Positions 49,401 through 61,400 of a stretch of 64,000 bases of DNA are shown here, piece after piece; position 1 is the first letter of the stretch, and each line of letters begins with the position of its first letter. The stretch covers positions 7,852,501 through 7,916,500 of the forward strand of contig PUFA01000021.1 of NCBI GenBank assembly GCA_003508835.1, given 5' to 3'. A program made the position numbers and the translations under genes. The notes beneath the pieces are model-generated. The model worked only from the letters and a program-made list of their open reading frames with translations, did no database searches and was not told where the DNA came from. Source of the stretch: Eonycteris spelaea. Its lineage: Eukaryota; Chordata; Mammalia; Chiroptera; Pteropodidae.

Positions 49401-52400
49401 TGAATTGCGCCTGCTGGCAGGGTGGCCGTGAGCATTGAACAAGGTAGATTTTAAATGCCGAGGACTTAGCCTGGTACATAGGAAGTGTTCAGAAAACACG
49501 AATTGCTTCTCTTGCGGCGGCATCCTCAAATGATAGTATGTTTTACTACCAAAAGCGGCTCTGCCACAGAAGCTGCTTTTTGTTTCCTTCACTAGCAAAT
49601 TTGACTTTGTAATCTCAAAACTATCGGATGTTGCTGTGTAAGTCAGATGCTAAAGTATGTACTGCACGGATAAAACTGTACAATGAGTGTGCACAGGCCG
49701 AAGCCTGACGAGGAGAGCGTGGGCCTCCGTGGGGGCAGGACCCCACGACAGCCCCCTCGGCCGAGGCGGGAGTGACAGCTCGGCACACTGGTGTGTTTAA
49801 TCCACGCTCCACTGTGGGCCTAGGGTCAGAGCCCGGCCTTCGGGCCCCAGCACGCTGGCTTGATGACAGCAGTGAGCCATCTGCTCCGGTGTGTCCTGAC
49901 CCCCGCTCGGTAGCCCAGGGCCGGCAGGCAGGTGACAGGGTTGTCTGGCAGTCACATCTACACCAACTGGCAGAGCCCGGCAGAGGCTAGCGCCTTCAGG
50001 GCCCTGGGTATCCGTAAATGTCCAGACAGCGTCGTTGGTGGACGCCTCTGAGAACCAGCTAGCGGGGGCAGGACACCGGGCTCCATTCCCCGTGTCTCGG
50101 CCGTTGGTAGAGGGCATAGGGCAAGACGGAGCTTAGGATTTGGCAGTGGCCTCAGCTTCCTCCTCCTCCCCTGGAACGAAGGGGTCACTTGGTAAATGAC
50201 AACTTGAGACAAAAACAGCCACTGTTGCTGCTTCTACCCTCCACCTGATAGCACCCAGCTTGTGGGCCTGGGTAGCTGGCCTTAAGAAATGACCTCTGTT
50301 TTACTGTAGCCATCTTGCCTCCTGACTAAGTTACTGAACGTGGATCGAGTGTCTGCTGCCTTTCAGTCACTGTGCCGGACACTGAAGACACAGTAGTGAC
50401 CCAAAACGATCGGGTGCCATTAGGGCCACGGGGCCAGTGTGGGGTAGGCTTTTCCCCCGCAAGGGGCTGTGGCCGAAGCTTGAGTCTCGGGCCAGCGTTG
50501 TGCTAAGATCTTCTTCGGTGTTGTGTTCCCATGGCAACAGCGCCTTTGGGACACGTGAGTCATGCAAGCTCAAAAGAGAGCCAGCCACCAAGGGACACGT
50601 AAAGGAGGCCAAGTAGCTGCCCCTCAGCGCAGAACTGTGGTTGGTCTCCTTTTATAGCTGTTCTGCGTTCTTCTAGAAGGGAAAAAGGGGGGAATGATTA
50701 GGCTTGCGAGTAGCTCAGCAGCATCCTGGAACACGTGTTCTGGACGACATCGTATCCGGCCAATTCGGGGGCTCCCTCATGATCTGATCTTTAATGACAC
50801 CTTTTTAAATGAGCATGAGCGTCGCAGTAACATCACCGTGACATAGGCAGAACCCGGCACAGCACGACCACGAGGACCGAGCCGTCCCTTTGCAGGTGCA
50901 AGGAGATGGGACTGGAAGTTTCCAGATGTGTCATCGTCGCCCTGATTGTTTCTTAGCTTGTTCCTAAATTCCTTTCTAGAGAAACTCTGGGTTTCAGTGA
51001 CTGAGAAAGCACAGAGCTAGCTAAGGAGAGTGTGGAGGCGGCGTGCAGGGCGCCTCGGTGTCTGCCCGGCGACCCCTGGTCCGCGTCGCCGGCATGGTGC
51101 CCTGGCCGGCACGTTGCTGTCACCAGATCTCATTTCAGTCCCCCTCTGCCTGTTTTCTCTCCGTCTTTCCCTCTGCAGAGTGAAAGTAGCAGCAGTAGCA
51201 ACATCTCCACCATGTTGGTGACACACGATTACACGGCAGTGAAGGAGGATGAGATCAACGTCTACCAAGGAGAGGTCGTTCAAGTTCTGGCCAGCAATCA
51301 GCAGAACATGTTTCTGGTGTTCCGAGCCGCCACTGACCAGTGCCCCGCAGCCGAGGGCTGGATTCCGGGCTTCGTCCTGGGGCATACCAGTACAGTCGTG
51401 GTGGAGAACCCCGATGGGACCCTCAAGTGAGCGCCCGGCAGGATAGCCGTGGGGGAGGGGAGGCTGGAGGGGACGAGCAGAAATGGGGCCCCAGGAGGCC
51501 GAAGCCCACTGTGAGAAAGCAGCGCTCTGGACTGTCAGTGTGAGCTCACGTCCAAGTGCAGTGTGGCCCCCCAGTGAAGATGGGGTGGCTTCCCACCTCT
51601 CAGGCGCCTTCTGCAGGGTCCCTTAATCACCTGCGCTGGCAGACACAGTGTTCTCAGGCCACTGGAGAGACCATGAGAACATTTTAGTCCCTGGATGTCT
51701 GGTGTGGGTAGGGGGAGGCCGAGGACTTTCTAGGGACCCTTAACTCATTATTGGGGTATGTCAGTGAAGATACTCATTCCGTAAGCTGCCAGTAAAGATA
51801 TGAGGTGTCTTACCTTATACATACTGGAAAGCTAATTCAGTTAAGAAACTCGAAACCAATTTTGCTGCGTTAAACATTATTTTAAAGAAAACAAAAGATA
51901 GGTGCTGGATTCAGAAACTTCCCTTACCTGATTCTCTCCAGCTGTGGAAGGGGTCGGCCACGTGGCTTCTGCGAACAGACGTGTTGCAAGACTTGGTGGT
52001 TTTTGAAGTCTCCAAAGACTTCAGCCCAAAAACCCAGCCCCAGAGCGCTGACAGTGGCCATGGTCCTCGCCAGGCTTGGGCGTGCCCTCGGCTGGGTTTG
52101 CAAGACGGGCATGCTGGCATGCCAGCCCCCAGCGTGCCTTTGGGCTCGGTGCTTCCCCCTCTCCCCGACCCCGCAGGGAGGCTGGGCTTAAGTTCAGGCT
52201 ACAGCGAGCCCGTCTTCCATGACAGTCCCTTGTCCCGTTCCTCCATGTTCGAGAATCCCATTTTCTACTTTGTTCTTTTTCTAAATATATTGTCAGGTCC
52301 TTCATTAGCATTCTCCAGAGCAATGGAATCAACAAGATGTGTGTGTGGAGAGAGAGAAAGAGAGACAGAGACAGAGAGAGTTTATTAGAAGGAATTGGCT

Positions 52401-55400
52401 CACACAATCATGGAGACCAGCAAGTCCAACTGTGCAGTGTGGGCCAGCAGGCTGAGACCCAGGAGAGCCGATGGTGCAGATAAAGTCAGAGGCATTCTCC
52501 TAGAGGGTCCCACCTTGTTCAGAGAGGCTGGTCATCTTGTTCTGCTCAAACCTTCAGCTGGCTGGATGCCGCTCACCGCTGTGTGAAGAGTAATAGGCTT
52601 TACTCTATTAAAATGTTAATCTCATCCAGAAACACACAGAATCGTGTTTGACCACGTAGCTGAGCATCCAGAGGCCCAGTCAAGTTAATACACAAAATTA
52701 ACCATCACAGGCACCTTTATCTTTAGTCTTTGAAATTGACTGACCCAAGCGTTGGTTGTGTCTCCTGGTTATTGCGAATCGTGGGAAGTATTCTTAGTAG
52801 AGGTCCTTGTCACTGAAGCTTCCTCTCCCTGTGTGTCTGGGTCAGTTGACTCGTCAGCTTTTCCCTAATGCTTTCAGGGGTCCTTTGCTGAACACTGGAA
52901 AGGGAGAATACTAACAGCGTCTTCATTTCCCCCTAGGAAGTCAACATCTTGGCACACAGCACTCCGTTTAAGGAAAAAATCTGAGAAAAAAGATAAAGAC
53001 GGCAAACGGGAAGGCAAGTTAGAGAACGGTTATCGGAAATCACGGGAAGGACTCAGCAACAAGGTATCCGTGAAGGTGAGTACCAGTGTTGTCCCCAGGG
53101 GGCACGTGGGGCTCAGCCGGCCCGAGAGGACCCTAGAGGGCGGCCGCTCTGCAGGCCGGGGCCTGGCTTGCTCGGCGGCGCCTCCCTCTGCCTGGGAGCA
53201 GACCGCGCAGGGCTTCGGAGGGGGCGTCTAGGGACGGTGCTAGCTGGCGCAGATGCGCATCTGGGTGCTAAGGCCCCAGGTATACACACGGGCACCTCAC
53301 CAGGTACGCGCCTCGCTTACAGAGAGCGCCGTGCGGCTCCCGGAAGAGGGAGAGACTAGATTGTCAGAAGCAGACAGTGCCCAGCAGCCCCGGCTCAGAC
53401 CACAGGGGAGGGGACTAGCTGCCGAGACACGGGTCGCCGGCTCTCGCAAAAGCCCCAGTTCCGGTCAGCCTCACTCCTTTACCATCAGATTGCCTTACAC
53501 CTGTGGGGCTTCTGCCTGTAGAAAAAGAACATTCCTCCAGGGAGTCCGGGACCCTGGGTCAAGACACCGGCCACTGTGCAGGAAGAAGGGGCCCGGGGAC
53601 AGCTGGCCTCGGCCCATAGGCTGAGAAAAACGGACATCTCCAAGCTCAAGCCAGCATTCCGTGCGTGCGGGTGGGAAGAACAAAAATGCCCACATCCCTG
53701 TGACAGGGAGCGTCCGCGTGCGTTTAAAGGGGGAAGGGGCGGTCGGCAAGCCAGCAGCATTTCTGCTGAGTTTCAACGATACCGAGCCCTGGAGCCCTGG
53801 AGCCCTGGAGCGAAGTGACAGGCCGTGTTTCCTTCGCGACAGGCCTCAGGGCAGGTCGTGTTTCCGGCGCATAGCTGTGTGCTCTTTCCCTTTCAGCTTC
53901 TCAATCCCAACTGCGTTTACGACGGTGAGTGCCGCTGCCTTTGCTGCCGGTCTTCCCGGCCGGGGCTGGTGGGGCGGGGTGGGGGGTGGGGGGCGGTGTG
54001 CGTCCCAGAACGCGCAGGTGCAGCCCGCAGAAGCGGTTTCTGGCGGAGCTCTGGGTGGGGCGGCGGCCGAGGGCCCCCCCAGCGTGTCAGCGTGGCGGGC
54101 ACGGGAGGGGAGCCCGGGGCCCTGTGTCACTGACTCCTTCCTCCCGCAGTTCCCCAGAATTCGTCATTCCCTTGAGCGAAGTCACATGTGAGACAGGGGA
54201 GACCGTGGTTCTTAGATGTCGAGTTTGTGGCCGCCCCAAGGCCTCCATCACCTGGAAGGGCCCCGAGCACAACACCCTGAGCAACGATGGGCACTACAGC
54301 ATCTCCTACAGGTGAGGGAGGCTCCGGTGCGCCTGGGTGGGTCTCGCACCTGGTCCCACTGCGGCTGCCACGGTCAAGTCTCTCGCGTCAGGTCGCCCTT
54401 CGCACCGGGACGCTCCCTGTGAGGGATCGTTCCCTACCCGGGCGTGCAACTAAAACGAACAGTCCACGTGAAACTAGATAAGGGGATTGGTAGGGGCCTC
54501 ATCTCCCACTTTCCGGCGTCCCCGGAGAGAGCCCAGGGGGCTGGCAGCTGGGGAGTCGCGCCGCTCTGACGCGGGGCGTGTTCTCGTGTGTGATGTGTGT
54601 GGCAGTGACCTAGGAGAGGCCGCTCTGAAGATCGTCGGCGTGACCACCGAGGACGACGGCATCTACACCTGCATCGCCGTGAACGACATGGGCTCGGCCT
54701 CGGCCTCAGCCAGCCTGAGGGTTCTCGGTGAGCACCGCTTCCAGGGACCACGAGCCCAGGGCCCCTTCTCGCCCTCTGACAGTCACGCGGGGCCCTCTGA
54801 GCGAGAGCGGCAAGTAGCCGACCACAGTCTCCAGGGCGTCCCAGGGCGGGCGACCTCTGGGCACTTCTCAGGAGACGGGGGCGGCGCCCGGTGCAGGCCT
54901 CTGACCGTGGCCTCTGGGCGCTTGAGCTTGGTTCGAACGAGGTGCGTCCTGCGCTCTTAGTTCTCAAAACGCATTCTTGCATCCGGTTTCTCTTCGATCT
55001 GGTGCTCCAGCTGACGCTTCCGCTCTAAGAGAATCGAATCCGAGTCGATCTCGGGGGATGCGAGTGAGAGAAGGAGAGGAGGAGCGAGGGCGAGGCCTGC
55101 GCGGGCTCTGTGCCTGTCTCAGACCCTGACAACAGCCCTTCTGGCGGGTGTGGACCCCCGTCAGGGCGACCTCGGGGGGGCCCTGTCCTTCGGTCCGAAG
55201 CCCTTGCTCTCTCTCATCTGCTAAACCATGAGCTACTCGAGGCAGAACTCAGGTTGTAAGGCTTTTTGAAATTTCCAGTAGTTGCACTTGACTTGTGGAG
55301 AGATGCTCAGCAAGCATCACATGTTGTCTGATGGACCAGCCTTTGGCGGACCACCAGCTATGTGGGGGTTCCGGGCAAGGGGGTGCTGCGATTTCTCATT

Positions 55401-58400
55401 GATCCGGCAGCTGCACCAGCTGTGGGACGCCGCTTCCAAGAGCGAAAGTGAAAATCTGAACTACAGGGCGAATGGAGTCTGGGAGCACCCTGTGTGCAGG
55501 CAATAAACTGAACTGTCTTAGAACTTTCGTCCCAAACATCTTAATCCTATATGTATATTCACGTCCTTAAGTCAGAGAAAGGAAGTATTCCGATTGTGGG
55601 ATCATGCCGCCAAAGTCTTGAATTTGACAGTGAAGAACCACCGATGTTTCAATTTTTAAAAGCTGTCACAGCAATTGTACAGGTGACTGATTTTTTACTA
55701 AACCACTAGTGAAAGCTGAGGGAGCTGGGAGAATAGCGGAAGAGGACGTGTGTGTTGATTCTCGCATGAGGCCTGTTCGTTCCCCACGCTGAGTCCCCAC
55801 CCGCAGTGCGTGTCTGACACGGGCGGCGCACCTTCCTCGCGGTGAGCCACGGCGCAGGCGCTCGGTGGCCACGCGCCGCACAGCGCGGGGCTGTGGGCTC
55901 CCCCCCCCCGGACGCGCCCCGTAAACCACGCTCAGGGGCGGCCGCTCTGCTTGCAGGTCCAGGGAGTGATGGCATCGTGGTGACCTGGAAAGACAACTTT
56001 GACTCCTTCTACAGCGAAGTGGCTGAGCTGGGCAGGTACGCTCGAAACCCCAGGGTCCCCTCAGAGAGCCGCGCGGAGGGCAGAACTCGCTGGAAGGCGA
56101 GCGGTGTGCTCGCCGGCGTTTGGTGGTCGTACGTGTCACGGTCGCAGCGAGACCTGTAATCGCCCTCCTGTGCTGAACATCGGGGAAGTAACGAAGACGT
56201 TTTCAGCTTCGGTTCAGAGAGAGTGAGGGCCCGATGCCATAACCCGCCCGCCTAAGTAATGGGCCGACTCCTCCACTCCGCACCAGCCGTGTCCCGTCCT
56301 TGCTGGGATCCGGGGAAGAGTCCCTCACACCGCTCCTTGTAGGGCTTCATTCTCCCGCGGGGTCCCAGCTGGGAAAGGCTGGATGTCTCCTGGAGGCTCC
56401 AGGCGGTGTAGCAGGGGCTGTGGGTGCCGACTAAGAGCGGGCTGCAGCAGAAGGGGCTGTTTCTCTCCAGAAGGGGCAGCCCGGCCCGGGCGGTGCCCTC
56501 AGGCGCCCAGGCTCCTCTGACTGTCCTCCCACACAGCCCTCGGCCGCATCTCGTGTGGCAAGGAGGAGGTCAAAAGCATGGCAGCTGGACGTGTCCCTCT
56601 CAAGAGCTGTGAAGGAACTCCCCGGCAGCAGCTTCTTACATCCCGGTGGCCACACTGGGTGGCGGCTCCAGTGACCTGGTCACCTCCTGCGTGCGTCAGC
56701 CTGACCTCGCTGTCAGTCGTCACCTTGCTGTCTCAAAGCAGCAGTGGCACGCCCTGTCACACAGCGTGCGAGTGACCAGGCAGTTCTGTTGTCCTCTCCC
56801 GGGCTCAGTCGGATGGCACTCCCATGTCACCCACGTGTCCTTGGCCTGGCCTGGGACGCTAGGGGATTCCTCACGTGATGGCAGAAGCGTTCTGCAAGGC
56901 CTCCCAGGCCCAGCCTCAGAAACCCGCCCCTGAGCTCCCTCCGCGCTCTGCGGGTCAGAACCGGCCCCAGCCAGCCCCTGTTCAAGGGAACAGAGACCCC
57001 ACGTCCCCACAGTGGACGAGCGCTGACCCGCCACCACCTGAGCCCGCCGCAGGCATCTGTCTCCCCCTCACGTGGCCCACCCCCAGTCTCATCTCATGGT
57101 GGCAGCGGACTCAACCCCGGGGTCCCAGGCCCTGCTGTCCAGGTCAGGGCGAGGCATAGCTGCAGCTTCACAGGTGCAGTTCATGGGGGCAGCTCCCGGC
57201 ACCGGGAACTAGAGACGAGTGGCCTACACCACACGCACCCAAAGGTGGTGATGGCAATTGACACTCCTGTCTTCAAGGGTGGGGGACGGGGTGGCCAGGA
57301 GGCACATGAGCTTCTTCCCATGACAAAGTTCTCCACAAGAGCAGAGGTAGAAGCTGTCTGGCGAGTCTCACAGTGTCACTTCTGCCACATTCAGAGGTCA
57401 GAGGGCATCAAGTGACCTGTCTAGACCAGGGCAAGCAAACGGAGTCTGCCCGGAGAAGGAGAGACGGTCTCATGGCTGGGCGGCTCGGACACAGGCCTCC
57501 TCGGGCCTTCGCGGGGTGGCCAGGGGTCCGGGCCTGTGGCCAGGGGAAGGAGGCCACCTCACGTCCGGTCCGTTTAGGGCCACAGCTGTTCCCCATGACA
57601 CACTCAGCCCTCTGAAAATTGCCTCCAACCTGTCTTCCAGGGGCAGGTTCTCTGTCGTGAAGAAATGTGATCAGAAAGGGACCAAGCGAGCAGTGGCCAC
57701 TAAGTTTGTGAACAAGAAGTTGATGAAGCGTGACCAGGTCACCCACGAGCTCGGCGTCCTGCTGAACGTGCAGCACCCGCTCCTGGTCAGCCTCCTCGAT
57801 ACCTTCGAGACGCCCACCAGCTACGTCCTGGTTTTGGAAATGTGTGTATACGTCGCCTTTCCACGCCCTGTCGCCCTCAGCCTCGCCCTCCATTCTCGAT
57901 AGGATAGAAAGCGGGACTTTAGGGTTCACAAAACTTCTAAAACACACGTCTACTCTTAAAGACCAGAGTTCAGAGCTTTCCCATAAATGTAGAAAAAGCA
58001 CAGCCTTTAGTACGTGCTGTCCTGCAAGGGAGCAGCAAGCCTGACATCTCTACCCAGGCTCCCATGGGTCTCAGCCAACCTGGAGACGCCACCTGGTCTC
58101 CAAAAGTCCCAAGAGGCGAGGCCTCTAAAGGCACATGCCCCTGCTCGTGATCCCTGGTGGGTGCTTGGGGCGGGCTCGCTAAGACCCGCTCTGTGAGATG
58201 CCCTGGGCACCCAGCTCAGCCCCAGAGCCAGTCCTGCCCACGAAAGGGTGATTAGGAGGTGGGGCCGGGAAGACACACCTCACTAAGGGATCACCCTCTG
58301 GAGGATGGTGGCCTCCGACCGGAGTAGCCTCACTGGTCCCCAAGGTACTCACTGGCCCTGGGGCCGTCTCAGTAATACGGTTCACTCATTTAGAGAGAAA

Positions 58401-61400
58401 GACTGTGAAACCTGTGACCCAAGAGCAGTGGCCCCCGGGGGACACTGGCTACGTCTGGAGACGTTAGTGTCGCAGCTCAGGGCAGGGTACTGCTGGCACC
58501 TGGAGGGTGGAGACCGGAGATGCTGCTCGCCATCCCGCAGGGCACAGGACGGCCCACCGTGCCAGTGGTGCCGTGGGAAGCCCCGCCCTCAGAACATCCC
58601 GGTTTCTGTGAAACGTCTCGGCATTTATCTTGAAATGCCTCTTCCTTTTTTTGGGGGGTAGGGGGGTCCTTTCATACGTCTACTTGGATTTACCATTTCT
58701 CCTCCACTGGCAAAAGCAAAACCATTTGCACCTTTCTGTAGTTCTTAATAACGTTCTCCAGTGGGAAGGACGGGCGGACCGCACACAGACCCACGCAGGC
58801 GGGCAGTCGTGGCGAAGACGGGGCTCGAGCCTCGGGACCCCTCACTTGCGGGGACGCCCTCAAGGCCCCCTGCACCTGACCTTGTTTCCCATACTCCCTT
58901 TCTTAAAGAATTTGGAAGTGCCCCCAGCCCCACAGCCTTTATAGGGCTAGGCTACCGGAGTGGCCCCAGTGGACAGCCCCCCACACCCGATGGGGGTGGA
59001 TATTGCGGGAGGGTCTGCCCCCCAGAGCTGCGCAGCGGAAACCACCTGCTGTTTCATCAGCACAGGGCCCGCTCAGCCCCCTCTGGAATAGCAAGGCCAG
59101 CAGAGGGCAGAAGGGAGGACGCCGGCCCTCCCTGAGGCTGGTCATCGTGCGCAGAGGGCACGGTACTGGCTGCAGGGCCTTGGGCTCTCCCCGGCCTCGT
59201 TTAGGTCCCTGCTCCACCTCTCACTGTCTCTGTCACCTGGGGCTCATCTCAACCTGGGCGTCCTCTAAAATCTCAGCTACTTTGGTGGTGGTTGTAAGGC
59301 TAAAACGATGTCCAGCAGACACCTGCCCCTTGGGGCCTTCAGTACTTGGGAGGGTCCTTTCTGGCTCTAGAAGCTTGGTGACTGACAACCACTGCCCATC
59401 TCCCCTGGGGGTTTTTAGCAAGCACTGTCCTGGAGTCCTCATGAAAAGCCCGCGAGATCTCCGTTTCTGGTTAAAAATGGGTTCAGCTGTGGTTTCTTCT
59501 CACTGAAAGACTAAGCAGCCGGCCTTGCCAGGCTGTTCATAGGATTTTGTTTCATACCAAATTCTCCTTGATCGCTCCCTAGGACCAGACAAGCCACCGG
59601 TCTTCCTGTAAGTTTGCTTTGCAAACAGAGAGGGCAGCATCAGCCCGGTGTTCAGAGAGGCCGGGCCAGGCCACCTCCTACAGTTCCAGCCTTCGCTTAC
59701 GAGCTGTGTGACCCTGGGAAGGCTACATACCTTCCCTGTGCCTCAGTGTCCTCGTCTGTAAAACGGGGACAATAAAACACTCAGAGTTGTCAATTCACTT
59801 AATTGATAGAAAGTGTTTAGTCCCCGGCACGTGGGCAGCTCTGTATACGTGTATTTTAAGTATTAAAAGTAAAGTCCCGGTGGGAAGACTTTCTAGGCCG
59901 TCACAGGGCACACGCTGGACCACCTCGTGGTCTGCGTCTCCACCACATCATCTGGTTCTGCCTTCCCGTCGGTCATTCTACAGATGACCAAACGAAGGCC
60001 CGGAGAGGGAGTACCCCTCCCCTCCCTTCCCTCCAGCAGATGCCCACAGAGCACCTACTGTGTGCCTGGCACTACTTCAGCAGACACCCACAGAGCACCT
60101 ACTGTGCGCCTGGCACTGCCAGGCAGCTTGCCCACAGCGTTCCCTCACATCCAAGAGGCAGGGCTGAGTGGAGCTGACGGTGCGAGGGCCTCCCAGTGTC
60201 CCCTGAGGGCTGAGCCACCTTGTTCCCCATGCACATCTTCCCGGAGTTGTTAACCAGAAGTCACCCTCCTGGTCCAGTCGTGTGCCAGGCGGAGTGTGAC
60301 CCTGAACTGCCAACAGGATGTTGACAAGAGCGCAGAGACCGGCGTGTTTCGTATCAGACCAGAAGGGTCTCTAAGGGGAGGCAGGGTCACAGTGACAGTC
60401 GCTCACGTTCCTCCCTCCGCAGGGCTGACCAGGGGCGTCTCCTGGACTGCGTGGTGCGATGGGGGAGCCTCACCGAAGGGAAGATCAGGGCGTATCTGGG
60501 GGAGGTGCTGGAAGCCGTCCGATACCTTCACAACTGCAGGATCGCACACCTGGACCTCAAGGTCAGTGGGCTCCGGGGACCAGCGGGCGGCGTGTGGCTA
60601 TGACGCGGCATAACGGGCCACTCAGCTCGTCCTCTGAATCCAGGCCAGGGAGCCCCCGAGGGACTGGGGACAAACGTGAGGGGTGGCGGATGGGAGCACT
60701 GATTTCCAGCCTCCGTTTCTGAGAGTCTGCTCTCAGTGACGTGAGGTCTTCAGACACTTCATGAGATGTCAGAAAGTTCTGTGAGTTTGGCTGGGCTGGT
60801 GGGACTGGTTCAGCGGTAACCGGGAAGGGAGGGGACGGTGTCACCGTCGGTGCTGGGAGGTGAAACGGATGCCCAGTTGTTCACACGCCCCCTCACGCCG
60901 GTCGAAGCCTTGCCGGGCCATGGTGGCCGCATCGGTGCCTTTACCTCCCCCGGGAGCCTGCGTGCCACATTTTGTCCTGTCCTGCACGTGAACAGTTTGT
61001 TCCGACCGACCTCATAGATTCCTGGGGAGCATCATGCTACAGCTGGAGATTGGGGTTGACGACAATGACAGTTGCCTTTATCCTTTCTTCCAGCCCGAAA
61101 ATATCCTGGTGGATCAGAGTTTAGCCAAGCCCACGATCAAGCTGACTGACTTCGGAGATGCTGTCCAGCTCAACACGACCTACTACATCCACCAGTTACT
61201 GGGGAACCCCGAATTCGCAGCCCCCGAAATCATCCTGGGGAACCCGGTCTCCCTGACCTCGGATGTGTGGAGTGTTGGGGTGCTCACATACGTACTCCTT
61301 AGTGGCGTGTCCCCCTTCCTGGACGACAGCGTGGAAGAGACCTGCCTGAACATTTGCCGACTAGACTTTAGTTTCCCAGATGACTACTTTAAAGGAGTGA

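Larger units (their letters stand above)
47239..51178 (+). other. TRIO: TRIO intron, 3.9 kb
   Basis: If retained, it adds 20 codons and stops at the TAA 47299-47301. Contains an exact CTCF-core match (47922), a MIR trace near 49.4 kb and an L2 trace near 50.35 kb. Two short A runs (47736, 48212). Confidence 0.88.
57842..60422 (+). other. TRIO: TRIO intron, 2.6 kb
   Basis: Holds an exact CTCF-core match (59097), an antisense MIR (about 59690-59850) and a 44-bp tandem duplication (60034-60120). No exon seen. Confidence 0.88.

Noticed and set aside
22950..54311. TRIO as a pseudogene because of five frame breaks
   Set aside because: Introns, all splice sites, UTR and every domain residue are preserved, and the breaks are single bases in homopolymers or GC repeats. 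Sequence error explains this better.
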